From the NCBI GenBank assembly GCA_905221605.1, contig CAJNDS010001902.1, positions 350,001 to 402,500 on the forward strand: a stretch of 52,500 bases of DNA. The letters run 5' to 3'. The stretch's first letter is position 1; every line of letters begins with the position of its first letter. This DNA is from Symbiodinium natans. Lineage: Eukaryota > Sar > Dinophyceae > Suessiales > Symbiodiniaceae. The notes below the pieces were generated by a model that was not told the origin of the DNA, did no database searches, and saw nothing but the letters and a program-made list of their open reading frames with translations. Both the position numbers and the translations under genes were made by a program. Positions 8,635 to 16,992 of this stretch are shown piece by piece.

Positions 8635-10354
8635 CTAGCTTGTCTCTGATGCTTCAGGAGATGCAGTGGCGTGGGAAGGCTGCGGAGTCAGAGCCCAGCT
8701 TGGAGGGTCCCAACCAAAACCCAGCCAGAATATGGCCCCGCCGGCAATGCAAGCTCCTGACTGCCACAGTGTCAGCCCCTTCGGCCCCACGTTAATCATA
8801 GACTGGGTGGCCATTGCGGAGAGAAGGCTTGGGGGAATGCTTTGTGCTAAGATCTCGAACGATGCCGCCATGCCAGCACAGTCTTCCAGAGGTTCAAAAA
8901 ACAGGACGTTGGTGGAAGCCCAGGCCATCATCAGCACGCTCGCCTGCAGAAAGGAGCCAACCAGGTAGCACCATAAATGATCGGAGAAGAAGAGGCCGAG
9001 AACCAACGAGATGATCCCAGAGAGAGCCAGAAGCGACAAAGTAACTTGACCCAAGCGGCGGACACTACCTAGCTGAACTCGCTCGATCGACACGCCGCCA
9101 AGTCCACACAAAGCGCCAAACAGGAGCATGACGGTGGAGGTTGCCATGACAGATCGACTGAAGCTTACCTCCATCAAGTAGCTGACGTTGGCGTTAAATG
9201 TGAAATATTGCCCCAAAATGCAACTCTCAGTCAGCAGCAAGCAAAGAAGATGCGGATCCAGGATGCGCGCCACATTCTTCCAATAGCTCTCATTGCTGCC
9301 CTCGGGGCACGATTCCACCATGGCCCAAAAGGCGTATGCCGCCAGCAGCCCCCAGACAACTGCCAAGCCAAAGAAGGAGAGGCGCCAGCTGAGGTAAGCT
9401 GCGCACATTCCGCCATACCTACACTCCCCTTACAACCCTAATGAACGCATTATTTTTGTAATATCCTCTTGGGTTTATGTCAACAAAAACAAACAAAATT
9501 CCCAAGGAAGATGTAGATACAGAGGGGCGACAGCGGTACCAACAATGGCCGTCATCTGCAAAGCCGCCATGACCCTGAAGCGCTCTGTCGGGTTGGGGAA
9601 GTAGTCCCGGGCCATGGCAAACAACACTGGCTCGACTGATTCCCCCATGCCTTTAGGGTTTAGGGTTTAGGGTTTAGGGTTTAGGGTTTAGGGTTTAGGG
9701 TTTAGGGTTTAGGGTTTAGGGTTTAGGGTTTAGGGTTTAGGGTTTAGGGTTTAGGGTTTAGGGTTTAGGGTTTAGGGTGTATGGTTTAGGGTTTAGGGTT
9801 TAGGGTTTAGGGTTTAGGGTTTAGGGTTTAGGGTTTAGGGTTTAGGGTTTAGGGTTTAGGGTTTAGGGTTTAGGGTTTAGCAAATAGGAGCCTTGCAGAA
9901 TGCGAGCAGCGATGAACCACTCGATCCGCCCAGCACATGCGCAGCACAAGCTAGCCAGGCTCAGCAGAACAACGCATGCCAAGACGACCGGCCGTCTGCC
10001 AATGCGGTCAGACAAGCCTGCGCTGATAAGCCCAAAGATGGACTTCACAACCAAGTTCAATTGAACCGTACCACTCATCAACGTCTGTGAGCCGGCAAGA
10101 TCTGACTCCATCTGTGGCAAACTCGGCACGTACTGGTCTGTGCTAAAGTAAATGAAGGCATAGACAACTCCCATATAAATCACCCAGCTGTTTGGACACG
10201 CCTGCGGAGCGTGAGACTCCTGGGGTGCTTTGGAAGGCACACCAACCAGGCAGAAGCGACTGGAGGCCATGAAAAACCCAAGGTACACGAAGACAACGCA
10301 GTACTTGCTCATATTCTCGAGAAGGCCAGGTATCTTGACACTTTGAACATGCAC
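8635..10354 (-). CDS. MFS multidrug-type transporter (Bcr/CflA-like), three exons
   Basis: Exons 9892-10354, 9503-9650 and 8635-9418 join to 1,395 nt, 464 codons plus stop, in frame throughout. Exon 1 carries TM1 (WVIYMGVVYAFIYF, then STDQYVPSLPQM, a typical drug/H+ antiporter start) and loop motif A, GLSDRIGRRPVV, then AARILQG. Exon 2 continues GMGESVEPVLFAMARDYF and MTAIVGTAVAPLYL. Exon 3 begins with YLSWRLSFFGLAVVWG and holds the remaining helices to a Pro/Ser-rich tail. The family exports small molecules across a membrane using proton gradients; the substrate is not predictable. The start is uncertain: ATG at 10,354, or at 10,270 just before the conserved region. Intron 1 is a telomere-like array with GC-AG ends. 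Confidence 0.85.
9419..9502 (-). other. transporter intron 2, non-GT donor
   Basis: An 84-nt gap between frames that join CTTCCTTG with GTATGGC (protein HLPW then YGGM). The acceptor is GTGTAG. The donor reads GG, or GA if shifted one base; dinoflagellates are known to use GA and GC donors. No canonical GT fits. Confidence 0.65.
9651..9891 (-). repeat. transporter intron 1: GC-AG intron made of telomere heptamers
   Basis: On the minus strand the intron starts CAAG|GCTCCTATTTG, runs through about thirty CCCTAAA units and ends CCTAAAG|GCATG. Joining the flanks restores the continuous transporter sequence (RILQ-G-MGESV), so the array sits precisely in an intron. Confidence 0.85.
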
Positions 10355-10430
10355 GCTGCCATCTAAATGTCTCTTGATGAGGAAAAACTTCCTTTTTGGC
10401 CCAGTAACGGCATTGCAGTAAGTGTTACCC

Positions 10431-10518
10431 CTTTTTCGGGCTGGCTACTTGAGAAGGAGAACCTTGAACAAAGCAAAACAAAAAAAGGGGCAAGAGGGTA
10501 CCACACTGGGCGACCAAG
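10431..10518. repeat. dispersed repeat, family 4 copy
   Basis: GGCTGGCTACTTGAGAAGG, AACCTTGAAC, a run of A/G, then ACCACACTGGGCGACC. It adjoins the exon candidate at 10519-10700. Confidence 0.6.
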
Positions 10519-10700
10519 CATCTCAGCTGCATCCCATAGTGGATGAACTCCTTGGTTCTGCGGTGCCGGCATTTCTTTGGCTTGCGCGCCCGCCTTTTGC
10601 GCGCGCGGCGCCCAGCGCCGGCCCGCTGTCGCTTGAAGGAGCATGTTCCCACTGTTTTCATGGAGCCCTGGGCTGCAACCGGTGCATGCATTTCCTTGGT
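10519..10700 (-). CDS. exon candidate, Arg/Lys-rich protein
   Basis: A minus-strand frame with good GC3 reads MHAPVAAQGSMKTVGT, then CSFKRQRAGAGRRARKRRAR and KPKKCRHRRTKEFIHYGMQL. It is strongly basic, as in a nucleic-acid-binding or nucleolar protein. It lies between two copies of repeat family 4, so those copies would be intronic. The opposite strand is open too, but with poorer codon use. Confidence 0.4.
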
Positions 10701-10744
10701 AGCCCAGTAGCCGTACTATAGCAAGGGCTCCCTTTTTTTTTTTT

Positions 10745-10825
10745 TTTTTGGGGGGGGGTTGGTTTCTATATGAGGGAAATTTGAACCCAAAAAATCGGGA
10801 AAAGGGTGCCACTGGGCTGCGAATC
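10745..10825. repeat. dispersed repeat, family 4 copy with T17/G9 run
   Basis: A T17 run (10,733-10,749) and a G run precede GGTTGGTTTCTATATGAGG, GAAATTTGAACCC and GGGTGCCACTGGGCTGC, the family-4 signature. Confidence 0.55.
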
Positions 10826-10829
10826 TTCC

Positions 10830-11009
10830 TTCGCATCCACCACGCCACACCAGACTCAACAGAAGAGTTTTCTGGAAAACTAACATCGCCCCACGTGCCA
10901 TTCGGTATCCGCGGGCTTGAGCCTGAGCCACTTGAGTGACAGAAGAGTGCTGTTGCAGCTCATGTGAGGGTTGTTGCTTCAAGAAGCATCCGATGAACTT
11001 GTTGATCAT
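10830..11009 (-). CDS. exon candidate, Gln-rich protein start
   Basis: An ATG at 11,009 opens MINKFIGCFLKQQPSHELQQ, then HSSVTQVAQAQARGYRMARG. The frame runs into the repeat copy at 10,745-10,825, where a splice is expected. An antisense frame (10,748-10,939) is also open, so confidence is low. Confidence 0.3.
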
Positions 11010-11381
11010 CGATGTTTTGTTGCCGTCTCGCTGACATTCTCTTTCCTACTGCTCCCTAAACCCTAAACCCCCAATCCCTAAACCCTATGACCCCCCCCCC
11101 CCCCACCTGTCCCCCAAGGGGCCCATCATTTCGATCGACCCTATTTCAAGCTGCCGCAAACCCCCCAAAAACAGCTGCAAGGGGACACCCACCAGGCTGG
11201 TCTATGTCCGCTTCATCTGCGCTCCGTCGCTAAGGAACTCAATACATTCTAGGCAAGTACATTAATGTCTATGCACACGGTGTAGGTATAGCACATAGCT
11301 ACTATAGACCGGTCACTTCTCGGTAAGCATACAAACAACAATATGCGTGTCCGCGTTTGAAACCCTAAACCCTAAACCCTA
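11010..11381. other. no gene seen; C14 run and unique flank of the retrotransposon
   Basis: Short heptamer pieces at 11,055-11,090 and 11,361-11,381, a C14 homopolymer at 11,091-11,104, and unique sequence between. The last heptamers directly abut the retrotransposon end. Confidence 0.5.
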
Positions 11382-11600
11382 ATTGCTGAGGCCCACGCTG
11401 CTGAACCGACTTCCCGTCGAGAAGCGCTCGCACTTTTTACTTGGAGGTGCCAACAGAGTTGATTAGAATCACATTAATCCGGGCTCTCAGAGCCCTCATA
11501 GCGATGCGGATCCCAGGACTCACTCAAGCTGAAGGCATCGTCCTCAAATGGTGCTTTGAGAGATTCAAGGCCTGGGATGAGCAGCTGCTGGTTCAATGCC
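11382..11600 (-). repeat. split direct repeat B2 (3' end of element)
   Basis: 219 bp, the distal copy of B1. Its outer edge (ATTGCTGAGG) meets the host CCCTAAACCCTA array at 11,381. Confidence 0.93.
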
Positions 11601-11621
11601 GTGGCGGCGGGGTGGCGGTGG

Positions 11622-11722
11622 TAAGACTTTGAGCCCCGAGCGTCGGTTCGCACCTGCTGCATGAAGGTCTTGGAGAGGGGACGTTCCTGAAGCAGGAGGC
11701 TGGCTCACCAATGTTATCCTCA
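11622..11722 (-). repeat. split direct repeat A2
   Basis: 101 bp matching A1 at 18294-18394 and directly joined to B1 (CCTC-ATTGCTG). The junction equals the predicted circle junction of the element ends. Confidence 0.92.
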
Positions 11723-11940
11723 TTGCTGAGGCCCACGCTGCTGAACCGACTTCCCGTCGAGAAGCGCTCGCACTTTTTACTTGGAGGTGCCAACAGAGTT
11801 GATTAGAATCACATTAATCCGGGCTCTCAGAGCCCTCATAGCGATGCGGATCCCAGGACTCACTCAAGCTGAAGGCATCGTCCTCAAATGGTGCTTTGAG
11901 AGATTCAAGGCCTGGGATGAGCAGCTGCTGGTTCAATGCC
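11722..11940 (-). repeat. split direct repeat B1
   Basis: 219 bp identical by eye to 11382-11600 at a 340-bp offset. The end of ORF4 lies inside it. Confidence 0.93.
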
Positions 11941-13005
11941 TCCCCCACCCACCCCTGCGGCTCGACGATAGAGAAGCGCCATGAGCACCAGGTGAACGAT
12001 TTCCAAAGGGCGGGCTGGGAGGGAAGCTCCAGGAGCCGGCGTGGGCGGCGGACTGGGCACGAAGGACGGGTCCGTGAGGTAGGGCGGTGCTGTTGAAGGC
12101 ACCACGTTGGGCCACCCCATCCAACTTTCTAGGAGCTCCACCAGTTGCAGCTCCAGCTCAGTCACTGCCAGGGAGGCATGGGAGATACCCATGCGAACTT
12201 CTTGCCACAGCTCATGGGCCACACGTCCAAGCACCAGAATCATGGCTCGACAAAGCAACCGTATGATCATGGAGGCCAAGAGGGCGACGAGCCTGGGGCA
12301 TATCAGCACGAGGAGGAGAACCGCACAAGTCTTCCAAAGGCGAAGAGGACGAAGGAGCCAGGACCATACCATCTGGCGGACCTGAGGTTCCTGAGCCGCC
12401 ACTGAAGTTGAACCACGTCGCGCCAGAGCGCCTCGGAGAGGGCGGGGTTCCACGGGCTGTGGGCCCTCTAAAGTGTCTGCAGCACGGACTTCACCAACAT
12501 CAGGGCGTAGACCTTCCAATAAGCTAAGCATGCGACAGAGCGCCGCCGTGAAACGACGCGCGTTGGATCCACTTCTCCATCGCGAAGCTGACGCCCAGGA
12601 GGAAGCATCTGCCACCACCTCTGAAGCTGACAGACCCGGCTCAATTTCCTCAGGCCCTAGCTGGGCCGCGGCTTGCTGCAAAGCATGCCGGACTGTGGTG
12701 GCCGCCGCAGTCCTTTGACCCTCCTCTGCATCGGCTTGGGGACGCCCGGCTGCACCTGGCACCAGATCACCAACGCCTCGGCTTTGCTTTCCACCCTCCG
12801 GAGCCTTGCCCCTGATCCTGCTAGTCGGTCGCCGCGAAATCCCGCCTTGATCCATTTTCAGAACCACGTGCCGCCGCAGACCAAACTGAAGAAGAAACTG
12901 AAGAAGCCTTGGGAAAAGACGCGTGGTCCTGCCCTCAAGCACCTCCAGAGCGTCCGCCAAATTCTCGCAAAGCACGAAAAATGCGGGCAGACATAACCCT
13001 CCAGT
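11905..13005 (-). CDS. Unidentified accessory ORF4 of the element, one stop codon after the recombinase
   Basis: About 366 codons, in the same frame as the recombinase and separated from it only by a TAG at 13,006-13,008. The first ATG is at 12,855; before it the frame is open from the TAG. A hydrophobic stretch near the middle (TCAVLLLVLICPRLVALL then ASMIIRLLCRAMILVL) looks membrane-inserting. The C-terminus is Pro/Ala-rich and runs 36 bp into repeat B1. No known domain; it is not the SGNH hydrolase of some Ngaro elements. It may be a separate protein, a read-through extension of the recombinase, or a host-derived passenger. Confidence 0.55.
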   Translation of the reverse strand, partial: TGGLCLPAFFVLCENLADALEVLEGRTTRLFPRLLQFLLQFGLRRHVVLKMDQGGISRRPTSRIRGKAPEGGKQSRGVGDLVPGAAGRPQADAEEGQRTAAATTVRHALQQAAAQLGPEEIEPGLSASEVVADASSWASASRWRSGSNARRFTAALCRMLSLLEGLRPDVGEVRAADTLEGPQPVEPRPLRGALARRGSTSVAAQEPQVRQMVWSWLLRPLRLWKTCAVLLLVLICPRLVALLASMIIRLLCRAMILVLGRVAHELWQEVRMGISHASLAVTELELQLVELLESWMGWPNVVPSTAPPYLTDPSFVPSPPPTPAPGASLPARPLEIVHLVLMALLYRRAAGVGGGGIEPAAAHPRP

Positions 13006-13995
13006 CTACAGGTCACTGCTAAGGAGAAACTGCGCCGGCAAGTGAGGAGGCTGCTGCAAAAGATGCACAAAACGTTGGGCGCTCTCCAACTTTCGTCGAC
13101 CCTCCTCAGGCGCCTGCTGTGCGATGTGGACGCTCAAAGCTTCGTGGATGTAGCTTTTTAAAGACTCCAGTGACTTCCACCTCCCCATGAACTGCAATTG
13201 TGGGATGTTCTGGTTGACGCGGTAGTGATGCGTCGCCCCCCCCGCTCTAAAAGAAGACGGCGTATACTTGCAACCCTCGAGGCTCAGACGACGCAGCGCC
13301 TCCTTCATCCGCTCTCCCCAAAGCCTGCGAGACATCGGAAAGACCAGCTGGTTTGGCCGAAGAGCTGCCGTCCACCAGGACAACCAAAGTACCACAGCAA
13401 CCTCCTTAACTAATACCATCTGAGTGCGATATGTGCGACGAGTTTTTGGCTTTCGGATGAGGATCACTAAGCCCAACGCAGCCTCCCCCATAGCCACAGC
13501 CTCCGGGAAGGCCAGATCCTTCTTTCGAAGGTTCACCACCTCGCCAGGCCTCATCAAGCCCCAGAAAGCCAACCATGAAGCAAGCATGGTAGCCCACCAA
13601 ATCCGCCGAGCCCAACCCGTGACCTTCTGGCCCTCGCTCAAGCACGTCAGAAGAAGCCCCTGCAGACCCACATGTGTAATTGGGACCCTGGACCTGCTGG
13701 GCATGAGAGCTCTCCAACCTCGAATTGACGCCCAGGTAGCCCTCAGCATAGCACCTGCCACATTAAGTCGACGCTGAACTCCAAGAACACCTACAGAAAC
13801 CCAATAGACCTTCTCCCCCTCGTCATATGCAACCTCGATGGCTCGAGACAATGCGTAGTCAATGCTCCTGGCTGAAGACGACCTCCTCAAACGCATCCCC
13901 AACCGCGAACACAAAGCTAGAAGCCACAAAGCTGCATCCTGTAAGTTCCTCCTATAGGCCAGTGTGAGGCCTGCGTTCTGCAGGCATCCGGTCAT
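13006..13995 (-). CDS. Tyrosine recombinase (ORF3)
   Basis: A 329-aa protein, ATG at 13,995. It replaces an integrase and would insert the circular DNA intermediate. Catalytic features: first Arg in FWGLMRPGEVVNLR (R149), a Lys-bearing strand near 181-190 (RKPKTRRTYR), the second-Arg box TPSSFRAGGATHHY (R250), GRWKS (W273 in the position often held by His/Trp), and the nucleophile in LKSYIHEA (Y282). Spacing matches the phage-integrase-type fold found in DIRS, PAT and Ngaro elements. It overlaps the methyltransferase end of ORF2 by 44 bp, implying coupled translation or separate splicing. Confidence 0.88.
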   Translation of the reverse strand: MTGCLQNAGLTLAYRRNLQDAALWLLALCSRLGMRLRRSSSARSIDYALSRAIEVAYDEGEKVYWVSVGVLGVQRRLNVAGAMLRATWASIRGWRALMPSRSRVPITHVGLQGLLLTCLSEGQKVTGWARRIWWATMLASWLAFWGLMRPGEVVNLRKKDLAFPEAVAMGEAALGLVILIRKPKTRRTYRTQMVLVKEVAVVLWLSWWTAALRPNQLVFPMSRRLWGERMKEALRRLSLEGCKYTPSSFRAGGATHHYRVNQNIPQLQFMGRWKSLESLKSYIHEALSVHIAQQAPEEGRRKLESAQRFVHLLQQPPHLPAQFLLSSDL

Positions 13996-16933
13996 GGCAC
14001 CAGCTCACGTAGGCCTGGGCAACGGCGTCACACAAAGAGCGAGGGTAACTCCCGGCAAGTTTGGCTCGAGCACCCCGAAGCGGAGGTCCATGGCCGGGAC
14101 ATCCCGGGCAAGTACGTACAATGCGGCTGAACCATGGAGCCGTGGTGAGGATTCGAGTCGGCTTTTTGTATGGTAATTCTCCCTCTGCGACACTGCTATA
14201 GGCACACATGTGGAGCTCGTGCATTGTGACCCCGGCCTTCGCCCGCAACAGCTCAATCTCCCGAAAAAGCCAACCGTAGCTGCCCTTGGGGTGCTCAAGA
14301 AAGAAAGGAATCCCTGCTTTCAAAGCAAGCTCAGCCAGTGCGATGGCCCTCCTCCACAAGAGATTTCCGAGAGCCGTGCGTGGGTTGCTTGCATCCCCCT
14401 CCGGCTGGCCTTTGGTGCGAAGGGGGCCCCCGGCGCCCAAATTCGTGAGGGGCGAAAAGGAACTACACGGGGGCGACAGCCAAACCCAAGCAACAGCCCT
14501 GGTTCTAATGAGCTCAGCCCAGCACTCCTCCAGAGCGTCCTTGCCGTAGAGGAGGTCGACAGGGCCCAGCATGGCGCAGCCTGCACGTATGAAAGCTGCT
14601 GTTAGGACCGCGGTTCCTGTAAACACTTCAAGCCCTGGCAGTGCAAGTTTGTCTCCACCTACTCCAAAGCGTCGAAGCCAGCGGGGAGGATCTCGAGGGA
14701 CTGGAAGCGGGGTAAACCGTGAAGGGTAGTCTCCGGGGTTCGAATGTGTTTCTATCCACAAGATGCCAAAGGAGACGTTGCCAAGAATGAGAAAAGGTAG
14801 AAGACTACGAAGGCAACCATTCAACCGAAACGAACTTGACCTGCCCTTTGCAAAAGCCCCTACACATACCCGACTGTCGTTCAAGCAAATCTTGATCATC
14901 CCGTGGTTGGCCGGGTCCGAGGCAAGGCTGGCGAGCTCCTTCTTGAGGGCGCGTGCCTCTTGCAAGTTTATATGGGAGGTTTTTCGAAAATGGTACGAGG
15001 ACGCCACGTTCCAATCCAAGCACTCTCCACACACACTGGCGAAGATAGAAGGTTCCTTTGGCTCACCAACCTCGATCTCGAAGTCAGTCGTTCGGTCCAG
15101 TCGGACTGCTTCACCTCGGTGCTCCGACAGTCTCCACAGTTCACGTGCTAGAGCTTCAGGCACCTGAGCAACGACGGCCCCGCCCGAAGTCGGTGTCGCG
15201 TCCGTCGCCAAAACCTCTTCGGAGATCCACCTGCGCATGCTGGTGTAACAGAAAGGGAGGTGAAGGCCTAGGCTACGAAGCTCATCCAGCACGAAAGTTG
15301 GGAGCCGAACAACCCCACGAGGAGGCATGTCCGACATGAACTTGTAGATGTGGTGCTGCAGGCAAAACATCTCCCTCCTGTATTGAAGATGGAAAGTGAT
15401 CAGCCCCACTAGCTTCTGCAAGGCTGCCTGAGCGCAGTGCCCCAGGCGCACGACTTGGCGGATGAGAGACCACACCTGCCGGCGGGCGCCCAGAGGTCCC
15501 GCAACACGCCCTTTCACACCATCGATCTCTGCTCCCCAGGCGCGAAACTGAACTTCACCCCGGAAGGCTTTATGTTCTGCCCTGCGGAGACGCGCCTCCA
15601 AGTAGGCGGCCTCTGCCGCCGCCATCCGTCGCATGTCCTCGTCCTGGGGCATCGGAAGCGGGGGTTTGAAAGAGCCATCTTGAGGGACAGGGTGATCCAG
15701 TTGGCAACGAAGAGTCACGAGCAGATCATCTAGGTAAATGCCTTCCCAGAGGTCACTCTGAGGAGCCGTCCGGCCATAGATCAAAACGGTGTCAGGCTCC
15801 AAAAGTCCGGCCCTGCGAAGTATGCTCTCATGCGTCGCTTGCGCTATAGCGCAGCCGTTGACATCACCCATCCCTAGGACGCGGAAACAAGCTCGATGGG
15901 CGATGCTGGGGTCCAAGCCTCGCTCCACAAGAAGCTCTTTGGAGACCCTTCTTCCCACACTGTTGAATCGTATCCAGGCCTCAGGGAGTCGCAGCATATA
16001 GTAGAAGTTGCGTAAATCGTCACCTGACCCTCTTACATATTCATGTGGTTTGAGTAGGAGACGACAGTAGCACGCCCCATTTGGCAGTTCGGCCCACCGA
16101 AGGCGAGGCATCGTGGCATTCTCGGGCCGCCTGTCATAGATGAGACGGTCTTCGACATCGTTTTTGCGGACACTAAAGAGGCCGCCTACTCGGATGTCGC
16201 CCTGGCCATCCCGTGGTAATTCTCCTTCAGGCACTAGCGTCACCATGTTCGTGTCAAGCAGTTTGCGAATGACCGCCTCCTCTTGGTCCAGCGGGACCCT
16301 GTGGCACGCCACCACTTTTTCCCCCCAAAGTTCCTCAGGCAGGCGCAAGCGGTCAAGGTTCTCAAACACCGCTGCACGGTCAGGCTCCAACCAATCGGCT
16401 GGATCCACTAACCCGGCCTCGGCGGGCACTGCGACCCTCTCTGCCACCACAGGAAGAGCCACGCCAGCTTCCGGCGAAACCTGGGGACCCACATCGTCAT
16501 ATGAGGACGTAGAGCAAGACAAAAGCTCCAGGAGCGACTGAAGGTCACCCCTCTTCCCTTCACAGCAAAGAGTATCCCTAAGCAGTTCGGGGGTACTTAA
16601 ACTCACCACCTCGCCAAGTAGCCGATCAGCGAAAGACCTCATGTCCTCCATGCTTCGATGGACCACTCGCGGCTCGAAACGGCCATCCCGACACTCAGGG
16701 CAACCCAAGACCACGAAGTTGGACCAAGCCACGAACTCATTTAAGAGAGACTTGCCCCAGAACTCCGCGGCCTCATCGTCCAAGAGTGCCCCCCCACATT
16801 CGGAAAGAACCTCAGGGTAAGGAAGGACGCCCGGAAAAAGAGGCTGTTCGATGCCGGACCGCTCCGGCGTAGTACCTTGGGCACCTTGAAACCACGTATA
16901 GTATCTCTGAAATTTCGAATTCCGCCCTGGCAT
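13952..16933 (-). CDS. Reverse transcriptase-RNase H with C-terminal cytosine-methyltransferase-like domain (ORF2)
   Basis: About 993 aa from the ATG at 16,933; the same frame is open upstream to 18,100, but that part is a shadow of ORF1. RT region: LIYDRRPEN near 264, GDDLRNFYYML near 304 (motif A) and the catalytic IYLDDLLV near 399-406. RNase H: TDATPTSGG near 577, acidic residue in INLQEAR near 659, NDSRV near 685, and WIETHSNPGDYPSR near 726-739, the DIRS-type ending. The C-terminal domain has LEVFTGTAVLTAAF near 768, a SAM-binding-like motif, then LSPPCSSFS near 819-827 and FLEHPKG near 878, as in C5 cytosine methyltransferases (PC and ENV-type motifs). It overlaps ORF3 by 44 bp. Confidence 0.88.
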   Translation of the reverse strand: MPGRNSKFQRYYTWFQGAQGTTPERSGIEQPLFPGVLPYPEVLSECGGALLDDEAAEFWGKSLLNEFVAWSNFVVLGCPECRDGRFEPRVVHRSMEDMRSFADRLLGEVVSLSTPELLRDTLCCEGKRGDLQSLLELLSCSTSSYDDVGPQVSPEAGVALPVVAERVAVPAEAGLVDPADWLEPDRAAVFENLDRLRLPEELWGEKVVACHRVPLDQEEAVIRKLLDTNMVTLVPEGELPRDGQGDIRVGGLFSVRKNDVEDRLIYDRRPENATMPRLRWAELPNGACYCRLLLKPHEYVRGSGDDLRNFYYMLRLPEAWIRFNSVGRRVSKELLVERGLDPSIAHRACFRVLGMGDVNGCAIAQATHESILRRAGLLEPDTVLIYGRTAPQSDLWEGIYLDDLLVTLRCQLDHPVPQDGSFKPPLPMPQDEDMRRMAAAEAAYLEARLRRAEHKAFRGEVQFRAWGAEIDGVKGRVAGPLGARRQVWSLIRQVVRLGHCAQAALQKLVGLITFHLQYRREMFCLQHHIYKFMSDMPPRGVVRLPTFVLDELRSLGLHLPFCYTSMRRWISEEVLATDATPTSGGAVVAQVPEALARELWRLSEHRGEAVRLDRTTDFEIEVGEPKEPSIFASVCGECLDWNVASSYHFRKTSHINLQEARALKKELASLASDPANHGMIKICLNDSRVCVGAFAKGRSSSFRLNGCLRSLLPFLILGNVSFGILWIETHSNPGDYPSRFTPLPVPRDPPRWLRRFGVGGDKLALPGLEVFTGTAVLTAAFIRAGCAMLGPVDLLYGKDALEECWAELIRTRAVAWVWLSPPCSSFSPLTNLGAGGPLRTKGQPEGDASNPRTALGNLLWRRAIALAELALKAGIPFFLEHPKGSYGWLFREIELLRAKAGVTMHELHMCAYSSVAEGELPYKKPTRILTTAPWFSRIVRTCPGCPGHGPPLRGARAKLAGSYPRSLCDAVAQAYVSWCHDRMPAERRPHTGL

Positions 16934-16992
16934 CAGCAACGGAGCTGTACACTCACCAACGCCAGTTCCATGCAGCCTCGAGGGTGTTTGCT

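Noticed and set aside
8577-10090. Plus-strand ORFs over the transporter
   Set aside because: The minus strand carries a recognisable MFS protein over the same bases.
10510-11000. Dinoflagellate spliced-leader relic (CCGTAGCC...CTCAAG) near gene starts
   Set aside because: Looked for the leader's 3' half in this and other start regions; only partial matches such as CTTGAGCC, not convincing.
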